Of a DNA stretch of 64,000 nucleotides, positions 26,837 to 34,914 are shown in pieces; the first letter of the stretch is position 1; each line of letters begins with the position of its first letter. Origin of the DNA: Arachidicoccus ginsenosidivorans. GTDB lineage: Bacteria; Bacteroidota; Bacteroidia; Chitinophagales; Chitinophagaceae. Location: NCBI RefSeq assembly GCF_007971385.1, contig NZ_CP042434.1, forward strand, positions 3,534,001 to 3,598,000, given 5' to 3'. Under the pieces are notes generated by a model. It had not been told where the DNA came from and did not search any database. It saw only the letters and a program-made list of their open reading frames with translations. The translations under genes were made by a program, and so were the position numbers.

Positions 26837-27036
26837 TGGCCCATTATTCTTATCAATTTAATATTTTCCGGCCCATAATGAAATAATACAAACTGGCCCA
26901 TAATGAAGGAAATTGATTTCAAAAATAATGAAGAGCTGGTCGAAAAGCGCCTAATTTTTGCTTTCAAAAAGACCTAAAGACTGGCCCATATACGATGATA
27001 AAAAATGGTCCACATGACTGAAACGGGGTGGCCCAT
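26837..27036. repeat. Five copies of (T/C)GGCCCAT, possible IS21-like end
   Basis: TGGCCCAT occurs at 26837, 26894, 26982 and 27029, with CGGCCCAT at 26869; related GTGACCCAC (26806) and GGTCCAC (27007) lie nearby. Several copies extend to CATAATGAA. Multiple short terminal repeats of this kind are known from IS21-family ends, so this may be a relic of one. No istA or istB gene remains. Confidence 0.45.
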
Positions 27037-27242
27037 GTTCACAGCGATTAACCAGAGCTGATAAATTTACTGAAACTCAAGCGGAATCAGTATCACAGAT
27101 TTTTCTAACAGAGACTAGTTATGTAAGTGACAGTACTAAGTTAAATGGATATAAATTTACACCAGTTTCATTGTAATATAGTGATAATCATTATAGTTGA
27201 ATATACTGTATTGGAAAATGAGGATATTGTATTAATAACTTA

Positions 27243-27306
27243 TTGGCAACGCATACAAAAGCCCGAAGTGCCGCAATTGAACTTCAGGCTTTTGTATGCA
27301 TTGCCA
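27243..27306. terminator. Long hairpin downstream of ychF
   Basis: GCATACAAAAGCCCGAAG (27251-27268) pairs with CTTCAGGCTTTTGTATGC (27282-27299) with one mismatch, and the pairing extends outward through TTGGCAA and TTGCCA. It lies 39 bp after the ychF stop. It can act as a terminator for ychF, although the run of T sits inside the stem. Confidence 0.55.
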
Positions 27307-27344
27307 GGATTGGTTTGTGCCCTGCCAAATCAAAAATAAATAAC

Positions 27345-28447
27345 CTATACGTTAAAGAGGAAATGCATGATATCGCCATCTTCCACAACATAGGTTTTTC
27401 CCTGAACGGACAGTTTGCCATTTTCCCTGCAAGCGGCCTCGGATTTATATTTTACAAAATCCTCATATTTAATAACTTCTGCTCGGATAAATCCTTTTTC
27501 AAAATCAGAATGGATCACACCGGCTGCCTGTGGTGCGATAAACCCTTTGGTGATGGTCCAGGCTCTTACTTCCTGAACGCCGGCGGTAAAATAAGTAGCC
27601 AGATTCAGTAATTTATAAGTGGATTGGATCAGACGAGCAACGCCACTTTCTGTCAGTCCCATATCTTCTAAAAACATCTGACGGTCTTCATAGCTTTCCA
27701 TCACCGCAATATCGCTTTCGATGGCGGCACTGATGAAAATTACCTCGGCTTTTTCGTCTTTAACAGCGTTTAATAAGGCCTCGGTATGTGCATTTCCAGA
27801 GATGACGGATCCTTCGTCGACATTACACACATATAAAACAGGTTTTATGGTGAGTAAGCAGAGTTCATCTAAAAACTTCGTCTTTTCTTCCTTAGAAATA
27901 TCAAAACTGCGGGCATTTTGGCCGGATTCGAGGTGGGCTTTGAGTTCTTTTAAGATCTCAACTCCACGCTGGGCATCCTTATCTCCACCAGATTTTGCCT
28001 GTTTTTCTGAGCGGCTAATCTTTTTTCAATGGTTTCCAGGTCTTTGAACTGGAGCTCAATATCAATAATTTCTTTATCCCTGACCGGATTTACACTGCCA
28101 TCCACATGGATGACATTGTCATTGTCAAAACAGCGTACGACATGAATAATGGCATCAGTTGCCCGGATATTGCCCAGAAACTGGTTTCCCAGCCCTTCCC
28201 CCTTGCTGGCTCCCTTTACCAATCCCGCAATATCTACGATCTCTACCGTAGTAGGAACCACGCGCTGGGGCTTCACCAGTGATTCAAGCGTTGTCAGGCG
28301 CGTATCCGGTACGGTAATGACCCCTACATTGGGCTCAATGGTACAAAATGGGAAATTTGCAGCCTGTGCTTTGGCACTGCTTAGTGCATTAAAAAGGGTG
28401 GATTTTCCAACATTGGGAAGTCCTACAATTCCTGCCTGTAAAGCCAT
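27345..28447 (-). pseudogene. ychF: Redox-regulated ATPase/GTPase YchF (OLA1 family), frame broken by one base
   Basis: YchF is a near-universal Obg-family P-loop protein associated with ribosomes. The N-terminal G domain has [18 protein letters not shown], the switch region [11 protein letters not shown] and [17 protein letters not shown]; the C-terminal part has the coiled-coil and TGS-like domain (YFTAGVQEVRAWTI). The ORF breaks at an A6 run (T6 at 28021-28026 on the plus strand). Adding one A restores [16 protein letters not shown] and a continuous ~367-aa protein, the normal length. Because the gene is highly conserved and the rest is intact, a sequencing error is likelier than true loss. 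As written, the halves span 27950-28447 and the region before it. Confidence 0.88.
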
Positions 28448-28467
28448 GTTCTTTTATTTTGTGGGTG

Positions 28468-28475
28468 CAAAAGTA
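28468..28475 (-). promoter_or_regulatory. -7 promoter element of ychF
   Basis: On the minus strand TACTTTTG (complement of 28468-28475) fits TAnnTTTG and lies 20 bp upstream of the ychF ATG. No clear upstream TTTG was found. Confidence 0.4.
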
Positions 28476-28822
28476 CGTTAATTTTGGATGAGGAAAAACT
28501 GAAAATAAAGTGAGGTTTGGAAGTGATATCAAAGGCAATCTACCGAAAACAGTTAACAAACAATATGAAAAAGTGCTTTAATGCCCAGAAATTTTAGCAC
28601 TTCATGGAGACTGCATTTATTTAACCAGATAGTAGCATTTGTTTATTTTGAGCACCAATATGGCTCGGTTTATTTTTTGAATCTTTTCTAAATTATTATA
28701 CTCAGTTATCCTAAAAGCACGTTTCAGGGGAGGTGCAATTTGAATCAATTACCTTTAAATTGTTGTATGGAGGATTAGAGAACCGACATATATATTACTA
28801 TAAATCACATAATGGATTTAAA
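28476..28822. other. Intergenic stretch between ychF and the sulfatase gene
   Basis: About 350 bp between divergent genes. No RNA gene, operator or further ORF was recognised. An in-frame ATG at 28733 extends the sulfatase frame upstream but lacks signal-peptide character. Confidence 0.35.
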
Positions 28823-30414
28823 ATGAGCAAGCAAAAAGGGGATCAATTGATTCATGGTGCTGACCCAACCAAGTTGATAAGGCGTTTACAGGAAAGTTTT
28901 TTTGCAGGTCGTTGTAGTAGGGGCGTTAAGGTTTTGGTCATTTACCTCACCCTTGTATTCATGTTACCACTTTGCATCCAAGCGCAGCCTTTAAATACCA
29001 TGGGCACTATTAAAAAGGACAATAAGGACATCGTCAAACAAACGGGAGGACGCCCTAACATTGTTTTTTTGCTGGCAGATGATTTAGGTTATGGGGATGT
29101 TGGCTTTAACGGACAAACCAAAATTAGAACGCCCTATATGGATAGGTTGGCTGCAGAAGGTCGCGTATATACCCATTTCTATGCCGGTACCAGCATTTGT
29201 GCACCTTCCAGATCTACACTACTTACAGGGCAACACACTGGCCATACCTATATTCGTGGTAATAAATCGGTGCCGCCTGAAGGGCAAGAGCCTTTACCAA
29301 TCACTGGCAAAGGACTCGCAGCGCTTTTGAAATCAGCAGGATATCATACAGCCGCCTTTGGAAAATGGGGGCTGGGTTATATAGGAAGTACCGGAGACCC
29401 GCTGAAACAGGGATTCGACCACTTTTATGGTTATAACAGCCAATCACTTGCCCATAGATATTATCCGGATCACCTCTGGGATGATGATCAAAAAGTCCTG
29501 CTTACCCAAAATGCAGATTTTACCAGACAAGCGGTATATGCGCCAGATTTGATTCAACAAAAAGCACTGGATTATATAGATCAGCAATCTGATAAGACTC
29601 CCTTTTTTATGTTTTTACCCTATATATTGCCTCATGCGGAATTAATTGTTCCGGATGATTCCATTTTTGCCTCTTATAAAGGGAAATTTCCGGAAACACA
29701 GTACAAAGGGCGTGATTATGGCCCAAAGGCGGTAGATCATGGGTATGCGTCTCAACAATATCCACATGCAGCATTTGCTGCCATGGTCACCCGACTGGAT
29801 TTGTATTTAGGACAAATTATGCAAAGACTTAAAGCCCGCGGCCTGGATAAAAACACCATTATCATTTTTACCAGCGACAATGGGCCGCATATTGAAGGTG
29901 GCGCCGATCCTGCATTTTTTAACAGCAATGGCCCATTTAGAGGTGTAAAAAGGGATTTATACGAAGGAGGTATCAGAGAACCTTTTGCGGTGAGCTGGCC
30001 GGGCAAGATTAAGCCAGGCAGCGTATCAGATGGTGTCTTTGCCTTCTGGGACTTACTACCCACTTTTGTCTCGCTTGCAGGGGAAAAGAAGTCTATTCCA
30101 GATCATATTGACGGAATCTCTTTTGTGCCGGATCTGCTTGGGAAAGGAAAACAAAAAAGCATGATTACCTGTATTTTGAGTTGCACGAACAAGGTGGTAA
30201 ACAAGCTGTCGTGAAGGGAGACTGGAAGGCTATTAGACTAAATGTGGATCAAAATCCCAATGGCAAGCTTTTGCTCTATAATATTAAACAAGATCCGGCA
30301 GAGACAATAGATCTGGCAGATAAAAATCCTGCTATTGTAAAGCAGATGGAAATAATTATGGACAAGGCGCATACGCCTTCTGCGTTATTTCCATTTGCCG
30401 GTGAAAAGCATTGA
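28823..30414 (+). pseudogene. Formylglycine-dependent sulfatase (family S1), frame broken by one base
   Basis: An exported sulfatase. After a basic N-terminus and hydrophobic stretch (VLVIYLTLVFMLPLCIQAQ) comes GRPNIVFLLADDLGYGDVG with metal-binding Asp pair, then CAPSRSTLLTG (Cys ~126 of C-x-P-S-R, the residue matured to formylglycine), GKWGLGYIG and TSDNGPHIEGG. The frame breaks at A6 (30153-30158); one added A gives QKKHDYLYFELHEQGGKQA and the normal C-terminus WKAIRLN...LYNIKQDPAETIDLA ending at 30414 (~530 aa). It opens the pectin island, an unusual place for a sulfatase, so the substrate is unclear. The start at 28823 is preferred for its signal-like segment. Confidence 0.87.
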
Positions 30415-30838
30415 CAGGGCAATGAGTTGGCAATAATTCATGGGGTCGCAAATCCGCTTGAAAATTTGGTAGGCAGGTTGCTGGATGTATATCTTTGGTC
30501 ATATTAAAGTCTGTAAAGGGCGTTATTGAATATTTTCCAATTGCAGCCTTAGTATCATTAGCAACCCTCGCTAGAAGTAATATAATATGTTGAAATGGCA
30601 ACATATTCCTATCTTATAACTGTTCATGCACAATAAGTATGAGACCAAAGCCTCATTTAAGGAAATTCAGCATTCAAGGCAGAACAATGTCGATTTACAA
30701 CACCGCACCATGGCCTTTTTGATTTTCCACTCCCAAATGAGGCCGGTGATTTCACCATTAAGGATGAAGGATTTTCGGGCCGAAAGACGGCTGGAGACCC
30801 TCGTTGGAGATAATATAAATTTTAAATAATCATTAGTT
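30415..30838. other. Intergenic stretch with a relic of a DUF5123-like gene
   Basis: The first ~290 bp after the sulfatase stop show no gene. The last part (30706-30813) holds the C-terminal relic described separately. The GH28 gene begins at 30839. Confidence 0.45.
30706..30813 (+). pseudogene. C-terminal relic of a DUF5123/DUF4957-like protein
   Basis: In one frame the sequence reads LPNEAGDFTIKDEGFSGR followed by KTAGDPRWR and a stop at 30811. This matches the end of the surface protein at 40387-41997 (NPAAGDFSIIPLNGFGG, GKAGDPRWF). Nothing upstream in that frame is long enough to be the rest of the gene. It is best read as the remains of a deleted homologue, lying just before GH28 as in the intact locus. 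Confidence 0.6.
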
Positions 30839-32356
30839 ATGCGTTTATCTGTTTCAAAATATACCTGGATAATCCTACTGTCAATTATGTTTTTGAGCGC
30901 GCGTGCTCAAAAACATATCCAGCAGGAAATTGAAAACTATGTACAGGGAGCGCCCTTTAAAATGGGCGTTCCTGAACTGCCCAAGATACCTGATTTTAAA
31001 GATAGTATAACGGCTCATGGAGCAATTGGCGATGGCTCTTTTTTAAATACAATGGCGATTCAAAGTACAATTGATCTATGCGCTACTAAAGGTGGGGGAA
31101 CAGTTATTATCCCTGCCGGCATATGGCTGACCGCACCTATTGAGCTCAAAAGTAATATCAATCTACATCTAAGGGAAGGGGCTATTTTGTTATTCACAAA
31201 AGATCATAGTAAATTCCCCTTGATTGGTAAACCTGGAAGCTATACGGTTATGTCTCCGGTTTATGGTCAGAAATTGCACGATATTGCTATTACCGGAACA
31301 GGTATTATCAATGGTAATGGTGATTGCTGGCGACCTGTAAAAAAGGTAAAAACAACGGCCGCGCAATGGACTGCATTATTAAAAAAAGGTGGGGCTGTCA
31401 GTAACGATGGTAATATGTGGTGGCCTAGTAAGGAAGCTTTAAATGGAGAGAAATACTTAAAGGATATAAGGCATAAAGGAAAACTCGCTACTGAGGCCGA
31501 TTATTTGCCTGCCAGAGATTTTCTGCGCCCTTATATGGTCTTGCTGAGTGACTGTCAGCGTGTCTTGATTGATGGACCTACTTTTATGAATGCGCCTAAA
31601 TTTGCATTGGTGCCTAAAAGATGCACAGATTTGGTTATTCGGGATGTAAAAATCAATAATGAATGGTATGCCCAGAATGGTGATGGCATGGATATAGGGG
31701 ATAGTAAAAGGGTCGTTGTCTATAAATGCACAGTCACTGCCGGCGATGACGGTATTTGTATGAAATCAAATTTCTCCAAGAAGGACAGCGGCAAAGGAGC
31801 AACCCTGAAAAATGTCATTATAGCAGACTCAAAAGTATACCGCGGCCATGGTGGATTTGTTATTGGCAGTAATGAAGGTGGCGGTATGGAAAATATCTAT
31901 GTCAAAAACTGCAGTTTTATCGGTACTGATGCAGGTATTCGGGTTAAAAGTGGCAGAGATCGTGGGGGCCTGGTGCATCATATCTTTATTGACAGTGTAT
32001 TTATGAATGATATCCAAGGGCCGGCTATCGTATTTAATAGCTACTATGAGCAAAATAAAGGGGCGCATGTGGCGGCTCCTATTACCAGAACAACACCAAA
32101 GTTTGAATACTTTTACATTAGTCATGTCTATTGCACTAGTGCAAAGCAGGGTATTTCTATTACCGGGCTGCCAGAATCGCCTGTTAATCATATTTATTTT
32201 GACCACATAAATATACAGGCGAATAAATTATATGAAGCGGTGGATACCGCAAATATTAGCTTCCATGAAGTTAATATAAGGAGCTGTAAAATAATAAAGG
32301 TTACTTATTTGGCGAAATGGTATAGTTCCACTCAGGGTGGAAACGGTGACGTTTAA
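30839..32356 (+). CDS. Glycoside hydrolase family 28 (polygalacturonase-like), exported
   Basis: A 505-aa right-handed beta-helix enzyme with signal peptide (IILLSIMFLSARAQ). The GH28 active site is present: NGDGMDIGDS, AGDDGICMKSN (catalytic Asp pair), GHGGFVIGSNEGGG (His) and RVKSGRDRGG (Arg-Lys). It has an insert (VSNDGNMWWPSKEAL) shared with the GH28 at 62388, pointing to the same subfamily. GH28 enzymes hydrolyse galacturonan or rhamnogalacturonan backbones. The last ~15 residues after SCKII are encoded by an inserted ISAzo13-type element. Removing the element and one TA copy predicts the original end IIFIYTS, so only the tail is altered and activity may survive. Confidence 0.92.
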   Translation: MRLSVSKYTWIILLSIMFLSARAQKHIQQEIENYVQGAPFKMGVPELPKIPDFKDSITAHGAIGDGSFLNTMAIQSTIDLCATKGGGTVIIPAGIWLTAPIELKSNINLHLREGAILLFTKDHSKFPLIGKPGSYTVMSPVYGQKLHDIAITGTGIINGNGDCWRPVKKVKTTAAQWTALLKKGGAVSNDGNMWWPSKEALNGEKYLKDIRHKGKLATEADYLPARDFLRPYMVLLSDCQRVLIDGPTFMNAPKFALVPKRCTDLVIRDVKINNEWYAQNGDGMDIGDSKRVVVYKCTVTAGDDGICMKSNFSKKDSGKGATLKNVIIADSKVYRGHGGFVIGSNEGGGMENIYVKNCSFIGTDAGIRVKSGRDRGGLVHHIFIDSVFMNDIQGPAIVFNSYYEQNKGAHVAAPITRTTPKFEYFYISHVYCTSAKQGISITGLPESPVNHIYFDHINIQANKLYEAVDTANISFHEVNIRSCKIIKVTYLAKWYSSTQGGNGDV

Positions 32357-33565
32357 TTTTTACTTTATTAAGCTCTTCATCTGAGATTGTTATTCCCTTT
32401 TCATATTCATTAAGATCTAAAATTGCTTTGACTTTTAATCCACCTTTTGTTTTGACTGCACTAATTAGCTGAACTACTGTTTCATAATCCTCCAATGGTC
32501 TTCCTTTCCAGTTCATGGATATGTGGCAAAATAATTTATGCTCGATTTTGTTCCATTTGCTTGTTCCAGGAGGGAAATGGCAAACAGTTATTTCCAGCTT
32601 TATTTTATTTGCTAGGCGTTGAAGCTCAGTTTTCCAAAGCTTGTTCCTATGACTATTTGACCCACCTCCATCTGCTGTTATAAGGATTTTTGTAGCGTTT
32701 GGAAACTGCTTTTTCCCCATCTTTTTCCACCACTGTTCTATGCTAAATACAGCGAATTCTGACGTGTCACAAGATGTTCCAACATTTACAAATCCCTGGT
32801 TATTACCTATATCATAAATACCATATGGGGCAGCCTTTGTATTACCGAAATCATGTACTTTGACTGGTCGAGGATTCTTTTTTGGCCTTAGCTCTTTGCC
32901 TCCATTCTTGTATTCCCCTACCAGTTCCTTTTTCTTTGTATCTACTGATATTGCAGGGCATCCACTTTTTATATACTTCTCCGTTTTTGTATTTATGTAC
33001 ATAAATTGTTCATTGCGATCTGGATGATTTCCACCTTCAAGTGTCTTTGAGTTTGCCTGAAGGCTAAATCCAGCTTCTTTTAGCATTTCTCCCACCTTTG
33101 TATGACTAACAGAGTATCCCTTTTTTTTCAGTGCTTCTGATAAACTACGAGTACTTAAGCAAGTCCACTTTAAAACACTTTCTGGATGACCTCTTGTTAC
33201 AGGTTCTAACATAGTTTCAAGTGCACTAAATAGTCCCGGATCGATTTCATTAAGACTTTTGCGACCACCGCCTGGTTTTCTAATCCGGAATATATCGACT
33301 TCGGACTCTTGATTAACTTCATCTTCAATATTAGCCTCAGATTCTGCAATTTCTTTTTTGCCATTTATTATCGTTTTTCTCGAAACAGAAGAGGCTTCAG
33401 AAACTTTCTTTACACCACCATGACCTAAATCTTCTGCTTCAAGAGCCAAATAGATCCGTTTCTGTTTCTCATTCAGATGTGGGAGCATTTTCGAGATCTT
33501 GTCCTTAAGCATATATTTGAAATTTATTCAAATATACTACAATTATTCTAATTAAAAGTAACCTT
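32297..33565 (-). mobile_element. ISAzo13-family insertion sequence, 1269 bp
   Basis: Terminal inverted repeats AAGGTTACTT (32297-32306) and AAGTAACCTT (33556-33565) bound a unit carrying one transposase. TA dinucleotides flank both ends (32295-32296 and 33566-33567), a plausible TA target duplication as in related Tc1/IS630-like families. The insertion hit the final codons of the GH28 gene. The element appears complete. Confidence 0.82.
32301..33512 (-). CDS. ISAzo13-family transposase (Rhodopirellula-type DDE)
   Basis: A 403-aa transposase. The N-terminal half has a helix-turn-helix region (GGVKKVSEASSVSRKTI) and GGGRKSLNEIDPGL. The catalytic half contains AISVDTKKKELVGEYKNGG (first Asp), ITADGGGSNSHRNKLWKTEL (second Asp) and HFPPGTSKWNKIEHKLFC (final Glu), the signature of DDE_Tnp_ISAZ013 transposases. 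The ORF is intact and spans nearly the whole element, so it may be active. Its stop lies within a few bases of the left inverted repeat. Confidence 0.93.
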   Translation of the reverse strand: MLKDKISKMLPHLNEKQKRIYLALEAEDLGHGGVKKVSEASSVSRKTIINGKKEIAESEANIEDEVNQESEVDIFRIRKPGGGRKSLNEIDPGLFSALETMLEPVTRGHPESVLKWTCLSTRSLSEALKKKGYSVSHTKVGEMLKEAGFSLQANSKTLEGGNHPDRNEQFMYINTKTEKYIKSGCPAISVDTKKKELVGEYKNGGKELRPKKNPRPVKVHDFGNTKAAPYGIYDIGNNQGFVNVGTSCDTSEFAVFSIEQWWKKMGKKQFPNATKILITADGGGSNSHRNKLWKTELQRLANKIKLEITVCHFPPGTSKWNKIEHKLFCHISMNWKGRPLEDYETVVQLISAVKTKGGLKVKAILDLNEYEKGITISDEELNKVKIKRHRFHPEWNYTISPNK

Positions 33566-33658
33566 TATTTATTTACACGTCCTAAATGGCGTGCAACTGT
33601 AATTTTTTAATGATAGCTGTGTTTAAGCATTGCTATGAATGTATAATATTTTTTGTTT

Positions 33659-33728
33659 AGCCAAGTGCTATTACGACTTATCGCCGCCTTCAGGATGGAT
33701 TAGGTCGTTTAATGCTTGGCTTTTTTTA
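33659..33728 (+). terminator. Rho-independent terminator of the sulfatase-GH28 unit
   Basis: AGCCAAG (33659-33665) pairs with CTTGGCT (33715-33721), with inner pairing ACGAC/GTCGT, and is followed immediately by TTTTTTT. It lies about 75 bp past the reconstructed pre-insertion stop of the GH28 gene. Confidence 0.65.
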
Positions 33729-33991
33729 TTTTAATTACTCTTGAATTTAGTAGAAGTTAAATCCAATAGGGGCAAAAAATAAATGGAGCTTTTACATACT
33801 ATGTTATTGAATAGAAGCCGTTTCTGTCTGATAAACAAGCTTTAATTAGTGATTTTATTTTTTGTTATTCAACAATAAATTGGAGTTTTATTGTGTTTAA
33901 ATTCTTCGTAAACAGGTAATTAGCTAAATAGCTAAATTGAAATTATTTTAAATAACCCATCGTGGGGGATATATTGTATTTTTTATGTTTA

Positions 33992-34015
33992 GCAATCGAT
34001 ACTGGCATCGATTGC
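33992..34015. promoter_or_regulatory. LacI-type operator 1
   Basis: A 24-bp near-palindrome: left half GCAATCGATACT, right half GGCATCGATTGC, followed by GTAA. It shares the half-site of the operator next to the lacI-type gene at 52842. It lies 923 bp upstream of the susC-type gene at 34915 and 139 bp upstream of a small ORF. Confidence 0.7.
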
Positions 34016-34130
34016 GTAATTTTATTTGCGGATGATTGCTTTTTTTTAACATAAGAATGATATCTTCGTTAGAGAATATACAAAAAATTTAACTGGCACA
34101 TTTAATCTGACTTACATCAATTTTCCAAAA

Positions 34131-34601
34131 ATGAATTATATAAATAGCCTTCTATTTTTTCTTTGCCTTTTTGGTTTATCGATTGCACAAGCAAGTGTTA
34201 GTGTTAGGCTACTTGCAAATTGGCGGAACAATCCGGCATTTGTAAGAACTATGGTGAATTTGAAGTTGTTCCATTTGAATCATATAATAAGCAATGGGAA
34301 TCTGCATAAGGTTTTAGGATGTGGCTCAGGGAAAATAGTGCCACACACGAATCACAAGGAAAAAGATACTTTGCTTTTTGTAATAACAATACCCTGGCTG
34401 CATTACAGTAATCAGTTTTACAATGTGTCTATGCAGCAATTACAGGAGCCGGATTGCTCTTTTCTTTTGATTAATAAAGTGGAAAGGAAGACTACATGGA
34501 GAAAATTTGTCAGCAAAAGGGTAATATACCCTAAAATGACCCAATCTATTTATATCTTAAATATATTTCTAAGCGATGAACCGTATTATTTACCATTATA
34601 A
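34131..34601 (+). CDS. Doubtful ORF of 156 codons
   Basis: The ORF begins with a signal-like stretch (MNYINSLLFFLCLFGLSIAQA) but has no recognised domain, and its middle is unusually rich in Leu, His and basic residues. A competing frame in the same region reads more like protein (CKNYGEFEVVPFESYNKQ, then FRMWLRENSATHESQGK) but is broken by stops. The region may therefore be a decaying gene in which this ORF is partly accidental. It sits between operator 1 and the pectin SusC. Confidence 0.28.
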   Translation: MNYINSLLFFLCLFGLSIAQASVSVRLLANWRNNPAFVRTMVNLKLFHLNHIISNGNLHKVLGCGSGKIVPHTNHKEKDTLLFVITIPWLHYSNQFYNVSMQQLQEPDCSFLLINKVERKTTWRKFVSKRVIYPKMTQSIYILNIFLSDEPYYLPL

Positions 34602-34914
34602 ATATTTTTTTAATTCCAAAGTCCTGAATGCTGCCTGTTGTTTTATGGGTAGTAAATCAAGGTTACGCACTAAAAGGAGGGCTTAGAGAACTTATATTGA
34701 TTATCAATTTTAGTGCGCGTAATCATGGGCATTGTTCCTTTTCATTAAGGTTCATGCGAGCATATTGATTCAAATATCTATTGGTATTCATAATGCCTTT
34801 ATTTGGCTACAAAAAAGTTTGATTTTTTGTGGGGTGCCCCCTTATGTCTAAATCAGTTCTGTTACAAATGTTCAGTAGTTTATTTTTAAATATACAATTT
34901 TTAAATCTGCATGT
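34602..34914. other. Leader region of the susC-type gene at 34915
   Basis: A 313-bp AT-rich stretch. I see no consensus promoter, operator or RNA gene in it. If operator 1 governs susC, the message would carry a leader that includes this region and the doubtful ORF. Confidence 0.35.

Larger units (their letters stand above)
26121..27344. other. Gene-poor region with insertion-sequence debris
   Basis: No intact gene was found in this 1.2-kb stretch. It contains a possible decayed coding remnant (26330-26640), a GC-rich inverted repeat (26714-26776), a cluster of TGGCCCAT repeats (26837-27036) and a long hairpin (27243-27306). Base composition is AT-rich and short ORFs here do not look like proteins. 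It appears to be a landing site where mobile elements have inserted and decayed. Confidence 0.6.
33568..34130. other. Intergenic stretch after the IS with terminator and operator
   Basis: This 560-bp region begins with the displaced original stop of the GH28 gene (TAA at about 33583 in the pre-insertion frame). It then holds a terminator (33659-33728) and a LacI-type operator (33992-34015). A near-consensus -7 box TATCTTCG lies at 34061-34068. No gene was found. Confidence 0.5.

Noticed and set aside
26470..26967. Short ORFs in the IS debris region
   Set aside because: They span inverted repeats and show no domain, signal or start-site support.
27145..27340. Plus-strand 64-aa ORF before ychF
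   Set aside because: It runs through the long hairpin and has no recognisable features.
33675..33700. CGCCGCCTTCAGGATGG resembles the IS200/IS605 left hairpin at 6172
   Set aside because: It is only the loop of a terminator here, its stem is not complementary, and no tnpB follows.
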